This document shows positions 9,092 to 17,499 of a DNA stretch of 64,000 nt, one piece after another. Made by a program: the position numbers and the translations under genes. This stretch comes from JAWKXU01 sp020446465. GTDB lineage: Bacteria; Pseudomonadota; Alphaproteobacteria; Sphingomonadales; Sphingomonadaceae. The DNA lies in the NCBI GenBank assembly GCA_041396845.1, contig JAWKXU010000004.1, positions 452,499-516,498 of the forward strand, read 5' to 3'. A model generated the notes under the pieces. That model did no database searches and was not told where the DNA came from. It saw only the letters and a program-made list of their open reading frames with translations. Position 1 is the stretch's first letter. Each line of letters opens with the position of its first letter.

Positions 9092-9950
9092 CTGTGACGA
9101 TCAGTGTTCCCGAAAACTCACGGTTCCGCAGCGTCTCAGCCACGGTCACCTGCACGCCTGCATAGCGAGTGATGTCGCTAGCGACCAGTGCCAAAGGCAT
9201 GGACTGATAGGATAATCGGCCTGAACGCCAGCTTCCTGCATCCTCCAGCGGAATTGCGTTGACGCGTGACACCCCGTTGCTCGCATCAAACAGCAACCCA
9301 CGCCCTGCCTCAAGTCTTACCGGCGCCGACAATGCCTGCGACGACACGTTGACGGTGCCTTCCGCGACATTCACACGGACACCATCACCGTTGTGCTGCA
9401 CGTCAAATTGGGTGCCGATATCGCTGATTTGCAGTTGACCGGCAGTGATAGTCAGCTTGCGTGACGGATCGTGGGAAATGTTGAACCACGCCCCCCCGCT
9501 CAATTCCATATCCTGTTCGCCATCGGCAATCTGCAAACGGCTGTGTGGCGCTAATGCGATGTGTGAGCCATCGGCAAGAGCGATGGTGCGGCTTGCATCT
9601 GCGGTTTCATAGATATGCGGATCGGTCTGCAAAAATTGCGGCACTGCCAGAACGGCCACCAGACAGGCCGCAAGCGCCCCGCCCGCCCAGCGCCACCAGC
9701 CTGCATGACGCCCCTGATATGTCGCGTGCTCGGCTTCCGCTGCATCGTTGGCAGCCATCAGTGGAGGAGTTAATGTTGGCGTTAGTTCCTGCAAACGCGC
9801 ATCGGCCAGCGCGATCTCATCATAGATAACGGCGTGGCGGGGATCAGCCTCAAGCCATGTGGTGAAGCCATCCCAATCCATATCGTCGTTCGCACTGGCG
9901 GCGTGCCAGATGGCCGCTTCGCTGGCGATCCTGTCTTCTTCCCCGCTCAT
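8997..9950 (-). CDS. fecR: FecR-type anti-sigma factor / transducer
   Basis: 317 residues. The cytoplasmic N-terminus has the W-x(n)-W pattern of FecR regulators (AIWHAAS, WDGFTTWLEADPRHA). One transmembrane segment lies near residue 90 (WWRWAGGALAACLVAVLAVPQF). The periplasmic FecR domain follows (ADASRTIALADGSHIALAPHSRL, GGAWFNISHDPSRKLTITAGQLQISDIGTQFDV). The C-terminal region is STN-like (LALVASDITRYAGVQVTVAE). It holds the cognate ECF sigma factor inactive until the TonB receptor's STN domain contacts it. Its ATG overlaps the sigma-factor stop (ATGA). Confidence 0.92.
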   Translation of the reverse strand: MSGEEDRIASEAAIWHAASANDDMDWDGFTTWLEADPRHAVIYDEIALADARLQELTPTLTPPLMAANDAAEAEHATYQGRHAGWWRWAGGALAACLVAVLAVPQFLQTDPHIYETADASRTIALADGSHIALAPHSRLQIADGEQDMELSGGAWFNISHDPSRKLTITAGQLQISDIGTQFDVQHNGDGVRVNVAEGTVNVSSQALSAPVRLEAGRGLLFDASNGVSRVNAIPLEDAGSWRSGRLSYQSMPLALVASDITRYAGVQVTVAETLRNREFSGTLIVTDGKTALRDLSQLMGVDVTGNGDSFRLVPPDR

Positions 9951-10606
9951 GCTGTTGATCCTGTTTCCAGCCCGTGGCCTTTTGTGTTCTCCTGACCTTC
10001 AGACGCCGCGGTTGCGAACAATCCGCAGTCGCATAAAGCCTTGCGCAGATGTTTCATCGCCACTGCCAGATGCTTTTCCACTCCACTGCGACTGATGCCC
10101 ATAATCTGGGCAATTTCAGCCTGTCCACGCTCTTCGAACCTGTAAAGCACCAGCGCACGCCTTGCCCCGTCAGGAAGTGCATCGATTGCGTTTTGCAAGA
10201 CTTGCGCTTCTTGTCGCGCCGCTATTTCCTCATCGGCGGGAAGGCCCGGATCCTTTCGATCCTCAGGCGCGCAATCATCGTCCCCGTCGGCATTGATCCA
10301 GCCGCGATCACGCGTCATGGCGCGCTGACGGGCACGCCTGGCATCCAGAACAAGGTTATTGGCCATTCGAAACAAATAGGCCTTCGGATTGGCGACAGGT
10401 GCAGAAGTTGGCGTTTGCAGCTTGATCCACAAATCCTGCAGGAAATCTTCCGCCTCGTCAGCATTGCCGGCGCGTGCAGCCAAAAACCGCAGTAACGCTG
10501 CTCGTTCCAGCTCAAACGTGGCTGCAAGACCGCCTTCCGGCAATGCACGTCCCCTGCCAACAGCGCCAAAATCCACTATACGCATCAGCGGATAGCGAGC
10601 GCCCAT
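9947..10606 (-). CDS. ECF sigma factor, FecI type
   Basis: 219 residues with the two ECF domains: sigma-2 (LLRFLAARAGNADEAEDFLQDLWIKL, AYLFRMANNLVLDARRARQR) and sigma-4 (ALVLYRFEERGQAEIAQIMGISRSGVEKHLAVAMKHLRKAL), the latter holding the -35-binding helix-turn-helix. It is coupled to fecR by a 4-base overlap and its 5' end overlaps the methyltransferase by 22 bases. It may direct transcription of its own operon when the receptor is occupied. The N-terminal 25 residues are poorly conserved-looking and a later start (for example Met8) is possible. Confidence 0.9.
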   Translation of the reverse strand: MGARYPLMRIVDFGAVGRGRALPEGGLAATFELERAALLRFLAARAGNADEAEDFLQDLWIKLQTPTSAPVANPKAYLFRMANNLVLDARRARQRAMTRDRGWINADGDDDCAPEDRKDPGLPADEEIAARQEAQVLQNAIDALPDGARRALVLYRFEERGQAEIAQIMGISRSGVEKHLAVAMKHLRKALCDCGLFATAASEGQENTKGHGLETGSTA

Positions 10607-11199
10607 ATCCCACGCACTCCGCGTGTGACCGGCGCACTGTGCACCGCTATACCTTCCGGGGCAAATCCGTTCTTTTCCAAAACCATGCGAAGTTCATTTT
10701 CAGTATAGAGGCGGTGGAGACCAGCACTGACAAAAGGCCACCGCTCCATCGTATCGCGATGCGTGACATAAGCCACAAATCGCCCCCCAGGGCGCAGCGC
10801 ACGATGGATGGCTTTCAGCATCGCACCATCGGCTCCACAAAAATACAGCACGTTCAGCGCCAGCGCCGCGTCGAATGATGCAGGAGCAAGACTGGCCTGC
10901 TCAATGGTTGTGTTCTTCAGTATTGCCTGCGGTCCCAGTCGTGAACGTGTAGCAGCCAGCATGGTTGAAGACAGGTCAACGCCGGTTACCGTGCATGATG
11001 CACGGCGCAGAACCTGCGCCAGAGCCTCACCCGTTCCACATCCTGCATCCAGAATGTTTTGGCCATCCTGCGGCTCCAGCAGGTCGATGGCACGACGCAC
11101 GGGCTTGCGGTTGGCAAGGTCCATCACTTTGCCAAGCATACGCCCACCCGCGCCACGAGGCCGGGCAAGTTGTTCAGCAAACTTACGATAAATACCCAA
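10585..11199 (-). CDS. Class I SAM-dependent methyltransferase
   Basis: 204 residues with motif I ILDAGCGTGEAL, motif II VTGVDLSSTML, and the later FDAALALNVLYFCGADGAMLKAIHRALRPGGRFVAYV block of the class I Rossmann fold. The nearest families I can name are UbiE/BchM-like small-molecule methyltransferases; the acceptor is not predictable. It lies 15 bases downstream of the TPR gene and overlaps the sigma-factor gene, so it is inside the long minus-strand unit. In that setting it may methylate the product of the ligase/di-iron enzymes upstream. Confidence 0.85.
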   Translation of the reverse strand: MGIYRKFAEQLARPRGAGGRMLGKVMDLANRKPVRRAIDLLEPQDGQNILDAGCGTGEALAQVLRRASCTVTGVDLSSTMLAATRSRLGPQAILKNTTIEQASLAPASFDAALALNVLYFCGADGAMLKAIHRALRPGGRFVAYVTHRDTMERWPFVSAGLHRLYTENELRMVLEKNGFAPEGIAVHSAPVTRGVRGIWALAIR

Positions 11200-11214
11200 G
11201 GTCGTGCCGGCAGA

Positions 11215-11862
11215 TTACTTTGCCTTGGCAAGCAGGGCCTGCACCTCGCGTCGGCGTCCTGCATCCCATGCCGGGCGCGATGCATCATGTGGCGCTTTCA
11301 GTGCTTTTAGCAGGTGGCTACGCGCACCCGCCTTGTCCCCCTGATCCAGCAAGTAATCACCATAGAAGTAATTGGCATCCAGTCCGTTGGGGTCCAGCGC
11401 CAGTGCCTGATCCAGAAGCGTTTTGGCCTTGGCATCATCGCCAAATCCAATGGGAGAGCCGGGCACCTTGTAATAGAGCACACCCAGGCTCATCGCTGCG
11501 CCCCCATTGGCCGCTTTGGGATCAATCGCATAAGCCTTTGCCAGAATATCACGTGCCTTGGTGGCAAGGCCCAGCTTGTGAAAAATGTTCGCGCGGTTTG
11601 CCTGTTCGCTGGTCACGATACCTTGCCAAAGCAAGGGTTCTGCCTTGCCCGGATAACGCGCCACCAGCACGGCTGCCTGTTTGGCAAGCTGATTAAGGGC
11701 CTTGGTCTGGGTGCTCGAACCTTTCACTTCGTATGTGATATGCGCCCAGCCATCGTTCACGACCTTCACGTCCTGCGCCATATCGGCAAAGGCCGGGGTG
11801 GATGCGGTGGCCAGAAGAACGGCGGCAATACCTGAAAACAGGCTGCGGTGCTGAATTTTCAT
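11215..11862 (-). CDS. Secreted TPR protein
   Basis: 215 residues. The ATG at 11862 follows an AAGGAG ribosome binding site and opens a clear signal peptide (MKIQHRSLFSGIAAVLLATASTPAFA, cut before DMA). The mature part has TPR-like helical pairs: LLWQGIVTSEQANRANIFHKLGLATKARDILAKAYAID, AKTLLDQALALDPNGLDANYFYGDYLLDQGDKAGARSHLLKAL. TPR repeats usually mediate protein contacts; here the protein is periplasmic and no enzymatic motif is visible. It is 20 bases downstream of the SDR gene in the same unit. Confidence 0.8.
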   Translation of the reverse strand: MKIQHRSLFSGIAAVLLATASTPAFADMAQDVKVVNDGWAHITYEVKGSSTQTKALNQLAKQAAVLVARYPGKAEPLLWQGIVTSEQANRANIFHKLGLATKARDILAKAYAIDPKAANGGAAMSLGVLYYKVPGSPIGFGDDAKAKTLLDQALALDPNGLDANYFYGDYLLDQGDKAGARSHLLKALKAPHDASRPAWDAGRRREVQALLAKAK

Positions 11863-11882
11863 CGGGATCTCCTTGCGATTGC

Positions 11883-12638
11883 TCAGCAGAATTCGGCCCG
11901 AGCGCGCTTGATCTGCGCCGTCAGGCCGTTGTCGATTATTCGCGGCGAAATGGCATTGAGCGCGGCGTAAACCCGCTCCATCGCGCCGATGTTCACGGTT
12001 TCGCGCTTGCCAAGAATGGCGGCAGCTATCCTGTCTGCCACCCAATCCGGCTCATCAGCGGCCATCTTCGTGATTTCAAGGAAACGGTTGACTTCACCAT
12101 TGTTGAATGGCGTGCGGGCAGCGCGCGGATTGATGTGTGTCACGCCAACCCCGCTGCCGATCAGTTCGCGGCGTAAGCTCTGGCTCAACGCGGCCAATCC
12201 GGCCTTGCTGCTCGAATAGGCGGCAAACCAGGGATAGGGTATGGACCCCAGCACTGAACCGATATTGACGATCTGTCCCGATCCGCGCGCCCGCATCGGA
12301 GCGGCCACCGCGCGGGCCAGAACCGCTGGCACCAGCAGGTTCACACGGTAACACAGTGCCAGTGCTTCAATCGGCTGGGTTTCATGCAGGCCAAAGCGCA
12401 TGACCCCGGCGATATTCACCAGAATATCTGGCGTGGCGCTGCCTAACCGGTCAACCAGCGCGGCCAGCGCGGCATCGTCGGAAAGGTCGGTGACAATGGT
12501 TTCATCGCACGCTGAGCAAGGCCCGCGGTCGATACCTGTCACATACGCACCCGCATCGCGCAACCGCTGGGCCACCGGCGCGCCAAGTCCGCCCGCCGCG
12601 CCGGTAATCGCCACCCGCTGTCCGTCAAGCCGCGACAT
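11883..12638 (-). CDS. SDR family oxidoreductase (ligase/di-iron operon)
   Basis: 251 residues, classical short-chain dehydrogenase: TGAAGGLG cofactor motif, NIAG, the catalytic Ser in VNIGSVLG, and YSSSK. The Asp after the second strand (GIDRG) hints at NAD rather than NADP preference. It overlaps the preceding ligase/di-iron gene by 14 bases and so is translationally coupled. It probably reduces or oxidises a carbonyl made by its neighbours. The substrate is unknown. Confidence 0.9.
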   Translation of the reverse strand: MSRLDGQRVAITGAAGGLGAPVAQRLRDAGAYVTGIDRGPCSACDETIVTDLSDDAALAALVDRLGSATPDILVNIAGVMRFGLHETQPIEALALCYRVNLLVPAVLARAVAAPMRARGSGQIVNIGSVLGSIPYPWFAAYSSSKAGLAALSQSLRRELIGSGVGVTHINPRAARTPFNNGEVNRFLEITKMAADEPDWVADRIAAAILGKRETVNIGAMERVYAALNAISPRIIDNGLTAQIKRARAEFC

Positions 12639-14673
12639 AGGCTTCCTCCATCAGGTCGATGGATGCAAACACACCGCCGAACAAGCCGAACATGTCCTTT
12701 GCCATGGCGGTGACCGCACAGCGATCATCCTCCCGATCCAGCGCGTTCACCAGATCGGCGAAAAAGCGCATGTGCTGCTGATCGAGTGCGCCGTGCGATG
12801 TAAGGTAAGTGAACGCTTGCGGCGGCAGTCCAAGGTTTTGCGCCACGGCGGACGCCCCCCTTTGCGCCAGCGCGATGCTCACGCTTTCCAGGACATAGAC
12901 CATGCCGAAAAAGCAGACCGGGTTATCCTGCTCTATGCGGTCATAAGCATGGGCAACCATTGCTGCCGTGGCAGGAGCCGGATCGCTGGTGCGCACGTGT
13001 TCGCCATTACCTCCAGCGGCCGTAATATCATTGAGGATCCATTCCTCATGCCCTTCCTCTTCCTCGATATATTCATCCAGCGCGGCGAGCAGATCGGGGC
13101 GGTCCGCCAATCGCGCGTGGGCGGCGCGCATCAAGGGCACCGTGTGGCGCACATGGTGATAGGCCTGTGCCAGATAATCGAGATAGGCCTGCCGCGTGAT
13201 CGTGCCGTTCAGCCCAGCCTGCAATTGCGGGATAGCCAGAAACTGAAGTCGTTGGCGCACAGTGTCCGCTTCAAGCTGATCGAAGTAAGCGGGCGGCCCG
13301 TCCAGATAGGCCTCTGCAATCGCCTTGCGCCGCAATCTGCCATTGCCTGTCAACCTGCCATTGGCCGGGGCAAAATGCGCCGCTTCGCGCCAGTCACGGA
13401 CATGAGCATAACCGGGCAGGGTCGCGTTTGCGCGTGCAACCGCTGCGGCCAGATCGCTATCCGGCTGCGCCGGAACCAGCAACGCCATCGGCGCAGGCTC
13501 GCCATCGCCATAAACCATGGCTTGCGCGATTTCCGGCTGGGCCAGCAGCGCCGCCTCCACCCATTCCGGCGCGATATTGCGGCCATAGGAGGTGACGATC
13601 AGGCTGGACTTGCGTCCTTCGATCCACAGCCGTCCGTGTTCATCAATCCGCCCGGTATCGCCCGTGGCAAAGGGGGTGGCGGGTGCTTTTCCGCCAATCG
13701 TGCCAAGGCATAGCGGCCCTTCCAGCAGAATCTCTCCATCAGGCGCTATCCGGGCGCGCATGTGGGGCAGCGGGCGTCCTGCGTTGCCGGGCATGTCATC
13801 ACCGGCATCTTCCAGCGATACCACGGACGCACATTCGGTCATGCCGTAACCCTGCCGCACCGGCAGGCCCAGCGCCCGCGCCCTGATCATCAATTCGGGG
13901 GGAACCCGCGCACCGCCCACGGCGACCAGCGTCAGCAAGGGCAGGCGCTGCCCGGTGGCCTCCATCGCCTGCACCAATCCGCCCAGATATTCGGGCACCA
14001 GTATCAGCGATGTAATCCGCTGGTCGGCCATGGCAGCCAGCATCGCGGCAAAGTCTGGCTGGAACGGGTTGGCAAGGCCAATCGCAGCCTGCGGCGGGCA
14101 AACCCATGTGCCGCCTGCGAGCAAGCTGGCAAAAAACCCACCCACCGTTTCCAGCAGGATGCCCGGCGGCAACAGCGCCAGATGGCGTCCGGCGTGCTGC
14201 ATTCCAACGGTGTCCACAATCGCACGCGCCACCGCAAACATATGATCGGCGGACAGGCACACACCCTTGGGCGTGCCGGTGGAACCGGATGTGAAGGTTA
14301 TCCGCGCCGTCCCCGAGAGCAAAGGGACCGGCGCGGAAGAAACGGGCACATGGCCGGCTATCGTCGGCATCTGCGCCCCGCAAACCCTAATGGCGTGCTG
14401 TATCTGCTCCTCCGTGAAGAAGCGCGGCAGCGACAGGACAGGGATTTGCGCCATCAGCGCAGCAAGTTCGGCCACGGCTTCATCCTGCCCGTGATCCATC
14501 TGCAAGGCCACGGGGCGGCCGGGCGACAAGGTGCCTTGCCAGTGCCTGGCCTTCTCTGTCACCAGATCAGCCAACCTGGAATACGTCACGGGCGATGCAA
14601 TAACCGGATCAATAGCAACCGTATCGGGGCGCTCATTACAGTGCTTTTCCAGCAGGCGGCTTATCACGTTCAC
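12625..14673 (-). CDS. Acyl-AMP ligase fused to haem-oxygenase-like di-iron domain
   Basis: 682 residues from the GTG at 14673, which overlaps the hemolysin-gene stop (GTGA) and has an AAAGG ribosome binding site. A GTG-independent upstream extension to 14748 looks spurious. The N-terminal ~450 residues are an ANL adenylating enzyme (ITFTSGSTGTPKGV, RQGYGMTECASVVS, FATGDTGRIDEHGRLWIEGRKSSLIV). The C-terminal ~215 residues are an HDO/TenA-like four-helix domain with metal-ligand-like motifs YHHVRH, EEEEGHEEWI and DQQHMRFF. The ligase would activate a carboxylic acid and the di-iron domain could oxidise or cleave it, as UndA-type and related enzymes do. Fusion of both on one chain with a hemolysin-family gene upstream and an SDR downstream is unusual. 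Confidence 0.8.
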   Translation of the reverse strand: MNVISRLLEKHCNERPDTVAIDPVIASPVTYSRLADLVTEKARHWQGTLSPGRPVALQMDHGQDEAVAELAALMAQIPVLSLPRFFTEEQIQHAIRVCGAQMPTIAGHVPVSSAPVPLLSGTARITFTSGSTGTPKGVCLSADHMFAVARAIVDTVGMQHAGRHLALLPPGILLETVGGFFASLLAGGTWVCPPQAAIGLANPFQPDFAAMLAAMADQRITSLILVPEYLGGLVQAMEATGQRLPLLTLVAVGGARVPPELMIRARALGLPVRQGYGMTECASVVSLEDAGDDMPGNAGRPLPHMRARIAPDGEILLEGPLCLGTIGGKAPATPFATGDTGRIDEHGRLWIEGRKSSLIVTSYGRNIAPEWVEAALLAQPEIAQAMVYGDGEPAPMALLVPAQPDSDLAAAVARANATLPGYAHVRDWREAAHFAPANGRLTGNGRLRRKAIAEAYLDGPPAYFDQLEADTVRQRLQFLAIPQLQAGLNGTITRQAYLDYLAQAYHHVRHTVPLMRAAHARLADRPDLLAALDEYIEEEEGHEEWILNDITAAGGNGEHVRTSDPAPATAAMVAHAYDRIEQDNPVCFFGMVYVLESVSIALAQRGASAVAQNLGLPPQAFTYLTSHGALDQQHMRFFADLVNALDREDDRCAVTAMAKDMFGLFGGVFASIDLMEEAYVAA

Positions 14674-15221
14674 GCGGCAACCTTTCTCTTCCGACGGGAA
14701 AGGAAGCGCGCAATAGCGTCCTGTCCATCGATGATAGAGCCGCAACAAACCATGGGATCGCTTTCGTAATACCGACCCCAGGCGGCGATATCAGCAACCC
14801 GGTCATTCGGTCGTGCCGACGCCATGATGTGTATGGGCACGCCAATCCGGGCAAACATACGGCGCAGCGGCGCAGTCAACGTCGCCACCGCCACTTCGCA
14901 TTGGGCGCCCAGATCGTTTGCCGCTGCGCCCCACAGCTCAACCATGGCCATGACTTGATCGGCGGCGAAATTGCCGATCTCTACAATTTGGTTGCGGGCA
15001 ACGGGTCGTTGCAACGTTTCGCTGACAACATGTTCGACAGGAGCCTCAAGATAGGCCTCAAGAAACAAGGCTTCATTCCCCGCCCGGCGGTATCCCAAGG
15101 CGGCAGAAGCGTTGCCACCCTCTCCCATTCCCAGATATTCGCCAAATGAAGGGGTGATATTCGCCCCGAACACATCCCGGTATCTTTCACCGATCAGGGA
15201 TAACTCCACGTTCGCAACCAT
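14670..15221 (-). CDS. Thermostable hemolysin family protein
   Basis: 183 residues matching the T_hemolysin family in sequence feel: RYRDVFGANITPSFGEYLGM, AALGYRRAGNEALFLEAYLEAPVEHVVS, QIVEIGNFAADQ, and a basic tail. Despite the name, the fold resembles GNAT/acyl-homoserine-lactone-synthase-like acyltransferases, so a role in transferring an activated acyl group is plausible (inference). It is the first gene of the minus-strand unit and is coupled to the acyl-AMP ligase by GTGA. The 382-bp region upstream must hold the operon promoter. Confidence 0.72.
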   Translation of the reverse strand: MVANVELSLIGERYRDVFGANITPSFGEYLGMGEGGNASAALGYRRAGNEALFLEAYLEAPVEHVVSETLQRPVARNQIVEIGNFAADQVMAMVELWGAAANDLGAQCEVAVATLTAPLRRMFARIGVPIHIMASARPNDRVADIAAWGRYYESDPMVCCGSIIDGQDAIARFLSRRKRKVAA

Positions 15222-15319
15222 TGCAGGCTCCTTGCTGACACTTGCAAGACGCCGACCGGAAGAAGATGCCTCAGTTACGGTGCGAATTTTTTGCCGATAC
15301 GAAGATTACGACAGCGTTG

Positions 15320-15337
15320 CTAGGCGGCGTGGCCTAG
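15320..15337. repeat. CTAG-bounded 18-bp fragment
   Basis: CTAGGCGGCGTGGCCTAG begins with the same 13 bases as the left end of the 264-bp element at 31926 and closes with another CTAG. It may be an internally deleted remnant of that element; a chance match is possible. Confidence 0.4.
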
Positions 15338-15570
15338 ATGAACTTTGGCCGCCCAATGCGGAAAATCCAGAATGGTTCCGTTGCGGTTGATGACAATAAA
15401 TTGGGCGTGCGACGAACATTTGTCGCACGGTGAAACGTCAGAATTTCCAGCGCGTGGCCGGGATCACCCCAATCCGGTGCGCTGCTATGTCATTCCTTCC
15501 ACCGCGCTCGGAGCATGATTGAATCAACAGCCCATGCCTGACGCAGAAAATAGCCATTATTAACGCACGA

Positions 15571-15586
15571 TTCGATCCCGCCCCTG
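15571..15586 (+). repeat. 16-bp copy of tRNA-Phe 3' portion
   Basis: TTCGATCCCGCCCCTG is identical to tRNA-Phe bases 1825-1840 and in the same orientation. Such partial tRNA copies often mark the far end (attR) of an integrated island. No integrase is seen between the two copies, so the event would be old or the integrase lost. Confidence 0.5.
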
Positions 15587-15603
15587 ACAGCTTCCTTTTC
15601 CTA

Positions 15604-17307
15604 TCAAGTGGTTGCGTTCTTTTCGGCGGCAATATCACGCGCAGCGATATAACCGAACGTCATCGCCGGGCCGATGCTTGTCCCGCCGCCGGGATATTTG
15701 CCGCGAACAACCGTGTTGTTGTCCAGCCCCGCTGCATAGAGGCCAGGGATCGGCGCACCATCGGCGTCCAGAACTTGCGCCTTGGCATTCGTATCCAGCC
15801 CCTGCACTGAACCGAGATCGCTGGGGCGAACCTCAATCGCATAGAAGGGCGCTTGCGTCAGAGGGCGCAGGTTCGGATTCGGGCTGTTGGCCGCATCCCC
15901 CATATAGTTATCATACGCGTTCGTGCCGCGCGCGAAATCAGGGTCCTCACCCTTGGCAGCATGGAGGTTGAAGCGTTCGACCGTTTCGGAAAGAACCGCC
16001 GGATCGAGGCCGAGTTGCCCTGCCAATTCGGCAATCGTTCCAGCCTTCCTGGCATAGCCAGACTTCACCCATTTGTTCGGGCTGAACGGTGCGGGCTTGA
16101 TCGCCCCCAGGCCATAGCTGGCGACCGCTTGCGCATCGGCAATTTGCCAGATTCGCGTCACACCCTTTTCCAGCGTGACCTGACCAAAGTTCTGATAATG
16201 GAAACTTTCGTCAACGAAACGCTTTCCATCGCGCGCATCAACCATGATATGCCCCGGACAGTGCCGGTCAAAGAATAGCGATGGATAATAGCCGACCGAT
16301 CCATCTTCGCGTGTAAAGCGTGAAGCCGGCACCCAGATACCATTCCCCGCGTTATCCGGGTTGAGACGACCGCCGACCTTCTCGCCCATCTGGATTCCAT
16401 CACCCTGACTGCCTTCGGGTTGCAAGCTCCACCCCGCTTTTGAATGGTGCAGCCATTTCTGACGCATTTCCTCATTCTTGCCGAAGCCACCACTGGCCAG
16501 AACAACACCGTTGTTCGCCGCGATAGTATGGGTAGCGCCACCATGATCGCAAATGACACCACTGACACGCCCATTCTCGAATACAAGATCGCGCGCACGG
16601 GCATTTTCGATCAGCGTGACACCAGCGTCACGGGCAGACTTGAACAAACGCCCGGCAAGCGCGTTGCCGTTGGCCATGCGCCGCCCCCGACGCCCCCGCA
16701 GGCGGTCCATGGCATATGCTGCGACGCGAGATACTGCGAGACGGAAATTGGCCGCCGACTTGCTCCAGTTCAACATCGCAACCGCATCGCCAGGCGCGAC
16801 CTGCATCGAATGGAACACGCCCATTTCGGGGATTGGCGGGCGCACGCGATCAAAATCGTCGCCCAGTTCGTTACCGTCGAAATCGGCCGTCAGCAGGCAA
16901 CGCCCCCGGTTCCAGCCCGGCAGTGTCGGTTCGTAATCGGGAATGTCGCTGACCGACAGTCGCACTGCGGTATTCGTTTCAAGGAATTCCAGCATCTCAT
17001 TTGCGGTGTTGATATAGGCATCAACCCGTTCGGCATTGAAGAAGTTGCCAAGCACAGCCTGCAAATATGTCCGCGCTTGCGCCAGATCGTCAGAGAAGCC
17101 AAGCTGCGGCTGATAATGATTGGCTGGAATCCATGCCCCACCACCGGAAAAGGCCGTCGTTCCGCCAAAAACACTGGTCGATTCGAGCAGCACGACATCC
17201 AGCCCAGCCAGTGCCCCCACCGTGGCCGCCGTCATGCCTGCGGCGCCTGAACCGATCACAATCATATCGGCCCGTTCCGGTATCCGGACTTTCCCTGTGC
17301 CGCTCAT
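15604..17307 (-). CDS. FAD-dependent 3-ketosteroid-delta1-dehydrogenase-like oxidoreductase
   Basis: 567 residues. The N-terminus has the Rossmann motif IGSGAAGM, then LLESTSVFGGTTAFSGGGAWIPAN, matching the KstD/fumarate-reductase flavoprotein family. The C-terminal KYPGGGTSIGPAMTFGYIAAR corresponds to the YPGxGxxxGPAxTFG segment that carries the active-site Tyr and Gly of KstD. These enzymes introduce a 1,2-double bond next to a ring ketone, usually in steroid ring A. The P450, thiolase, acyl-CoA dehydrogenase and SDR genes nearby fit steroid or related polycyclic catabolism, but the exact substrate is not proven. It is monocistronic, with a TGAC-N6-GTCA site 128 bp upstream. Confidence 0.85.
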   Translation of the reverse strand: MSGTGKVRIPERADMIVIGSGAAGMTAATVGALAGLDVVLLESTSVFGGTTAFSGGGAWIPANHYQPQLGFSDDLAQARTYLQAVLGNFFNAERVDAYINTANEMLEFLETNTAVRLSVSDIPDYEPTLPGWNRGRCLLTADFDGNELGDDFDRVRPPIPEMGVFHSMQVAPGDAVAMLNWSKSAANFRLAVSRVAAYAMDRLRGRRGRRMANGNALAGRLFKSARDAGVTLIENARARDLVFENGRVSGVICDHGGATHTIAANNGVVLASGGFGKNEEMRQKWLHHSKAGWSLQPEGSQGDGIQMGEKVGGRLNPDNAGNGIWVPASRFTREDGSVGYYPSLFFDRHCPGHIMVDARDGKRFVDESFHYQNFGQVTLEKGVTRIWQIADAQAVASYGLGAIKPAPFSPNKWVKSGYARKAGTIAELAGQLGLDPAVLSETVERFNLHAAKGEDPDFARGTNAYDNYMGDAANSPNPNLRPLTQAPFYAIEVRPSDLGSVQGLDTNAKAQVLDADGAPIPGLYAAGLDNNTVVRGKYPGGGTSIGPAMTFGYIAARDIAAEKNATT

Positions 17308-17434
17308 GAGCGCACCTCGATCATGGAATTTGCAATGCGCATGGTCACATATCCTCTCTGACAGGGCGGTGCGCTGTCACGCAAACTCCGCCACCCTAAT
17401 TTCCAGTCGTCCAGACCAGTTTCCAGACTGAAAC

Positions 17435-17448
17435 TGACTATTTGGTCA
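17435..17448. promoter_or_regulatory. Candidate operator TGAC-N6-GTCA
   Basis: TGACTATTTGGTCA, an inverted repeat with one asymmetry next to the half-sites, lies upstream of the KstD-like gene. It matches sites at 44235-44248 and 60604-60617. Confidence 0.5.
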
Positions 17449-17499
17449 AATTAAACACCCCCGATATCATGTCAATCACCATAATCGCACCATCAATCG

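Larger units (their letters stand above)
15222..15603. other. Intergenic region holding the 6.7-15.2 kb operon promoter
   Basis: No convincing gene is present. It contains an 18-base CTAG-bounded fragment (15320-15337), a 7-bp-stem hairpin at 15407-15428 (GTGCGAC, 8-base loop, GTCGCAC) and a 16-base copy of the tRNA-Phe T arm and acceptor (15571-15586). The promoter of the minus-strand hemolysin/ligase unit should lie at its left side, but I see no box strong enough to place it. Confidence 0.6.

Noticed and set aside
12400..13713. A 437-codon open frame on the plus strand
   Set aside because: It lies opposite the SDR and ligase/di-iron genes and shows no family motif.
13762..14769. A 335-codon open frame on the plus strand
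   Set aside because: It is opposite the acyl-AMP ligase domain, whose P-loop and A-motifs are clear on the minus strand.
1848..15570. Integrase or plasmid genes expected for a tRNA-Phe island
   Set aside because: Every gene in the interval was assignable to envelope, regulatory or metabolic families; none resembles a recombinase.
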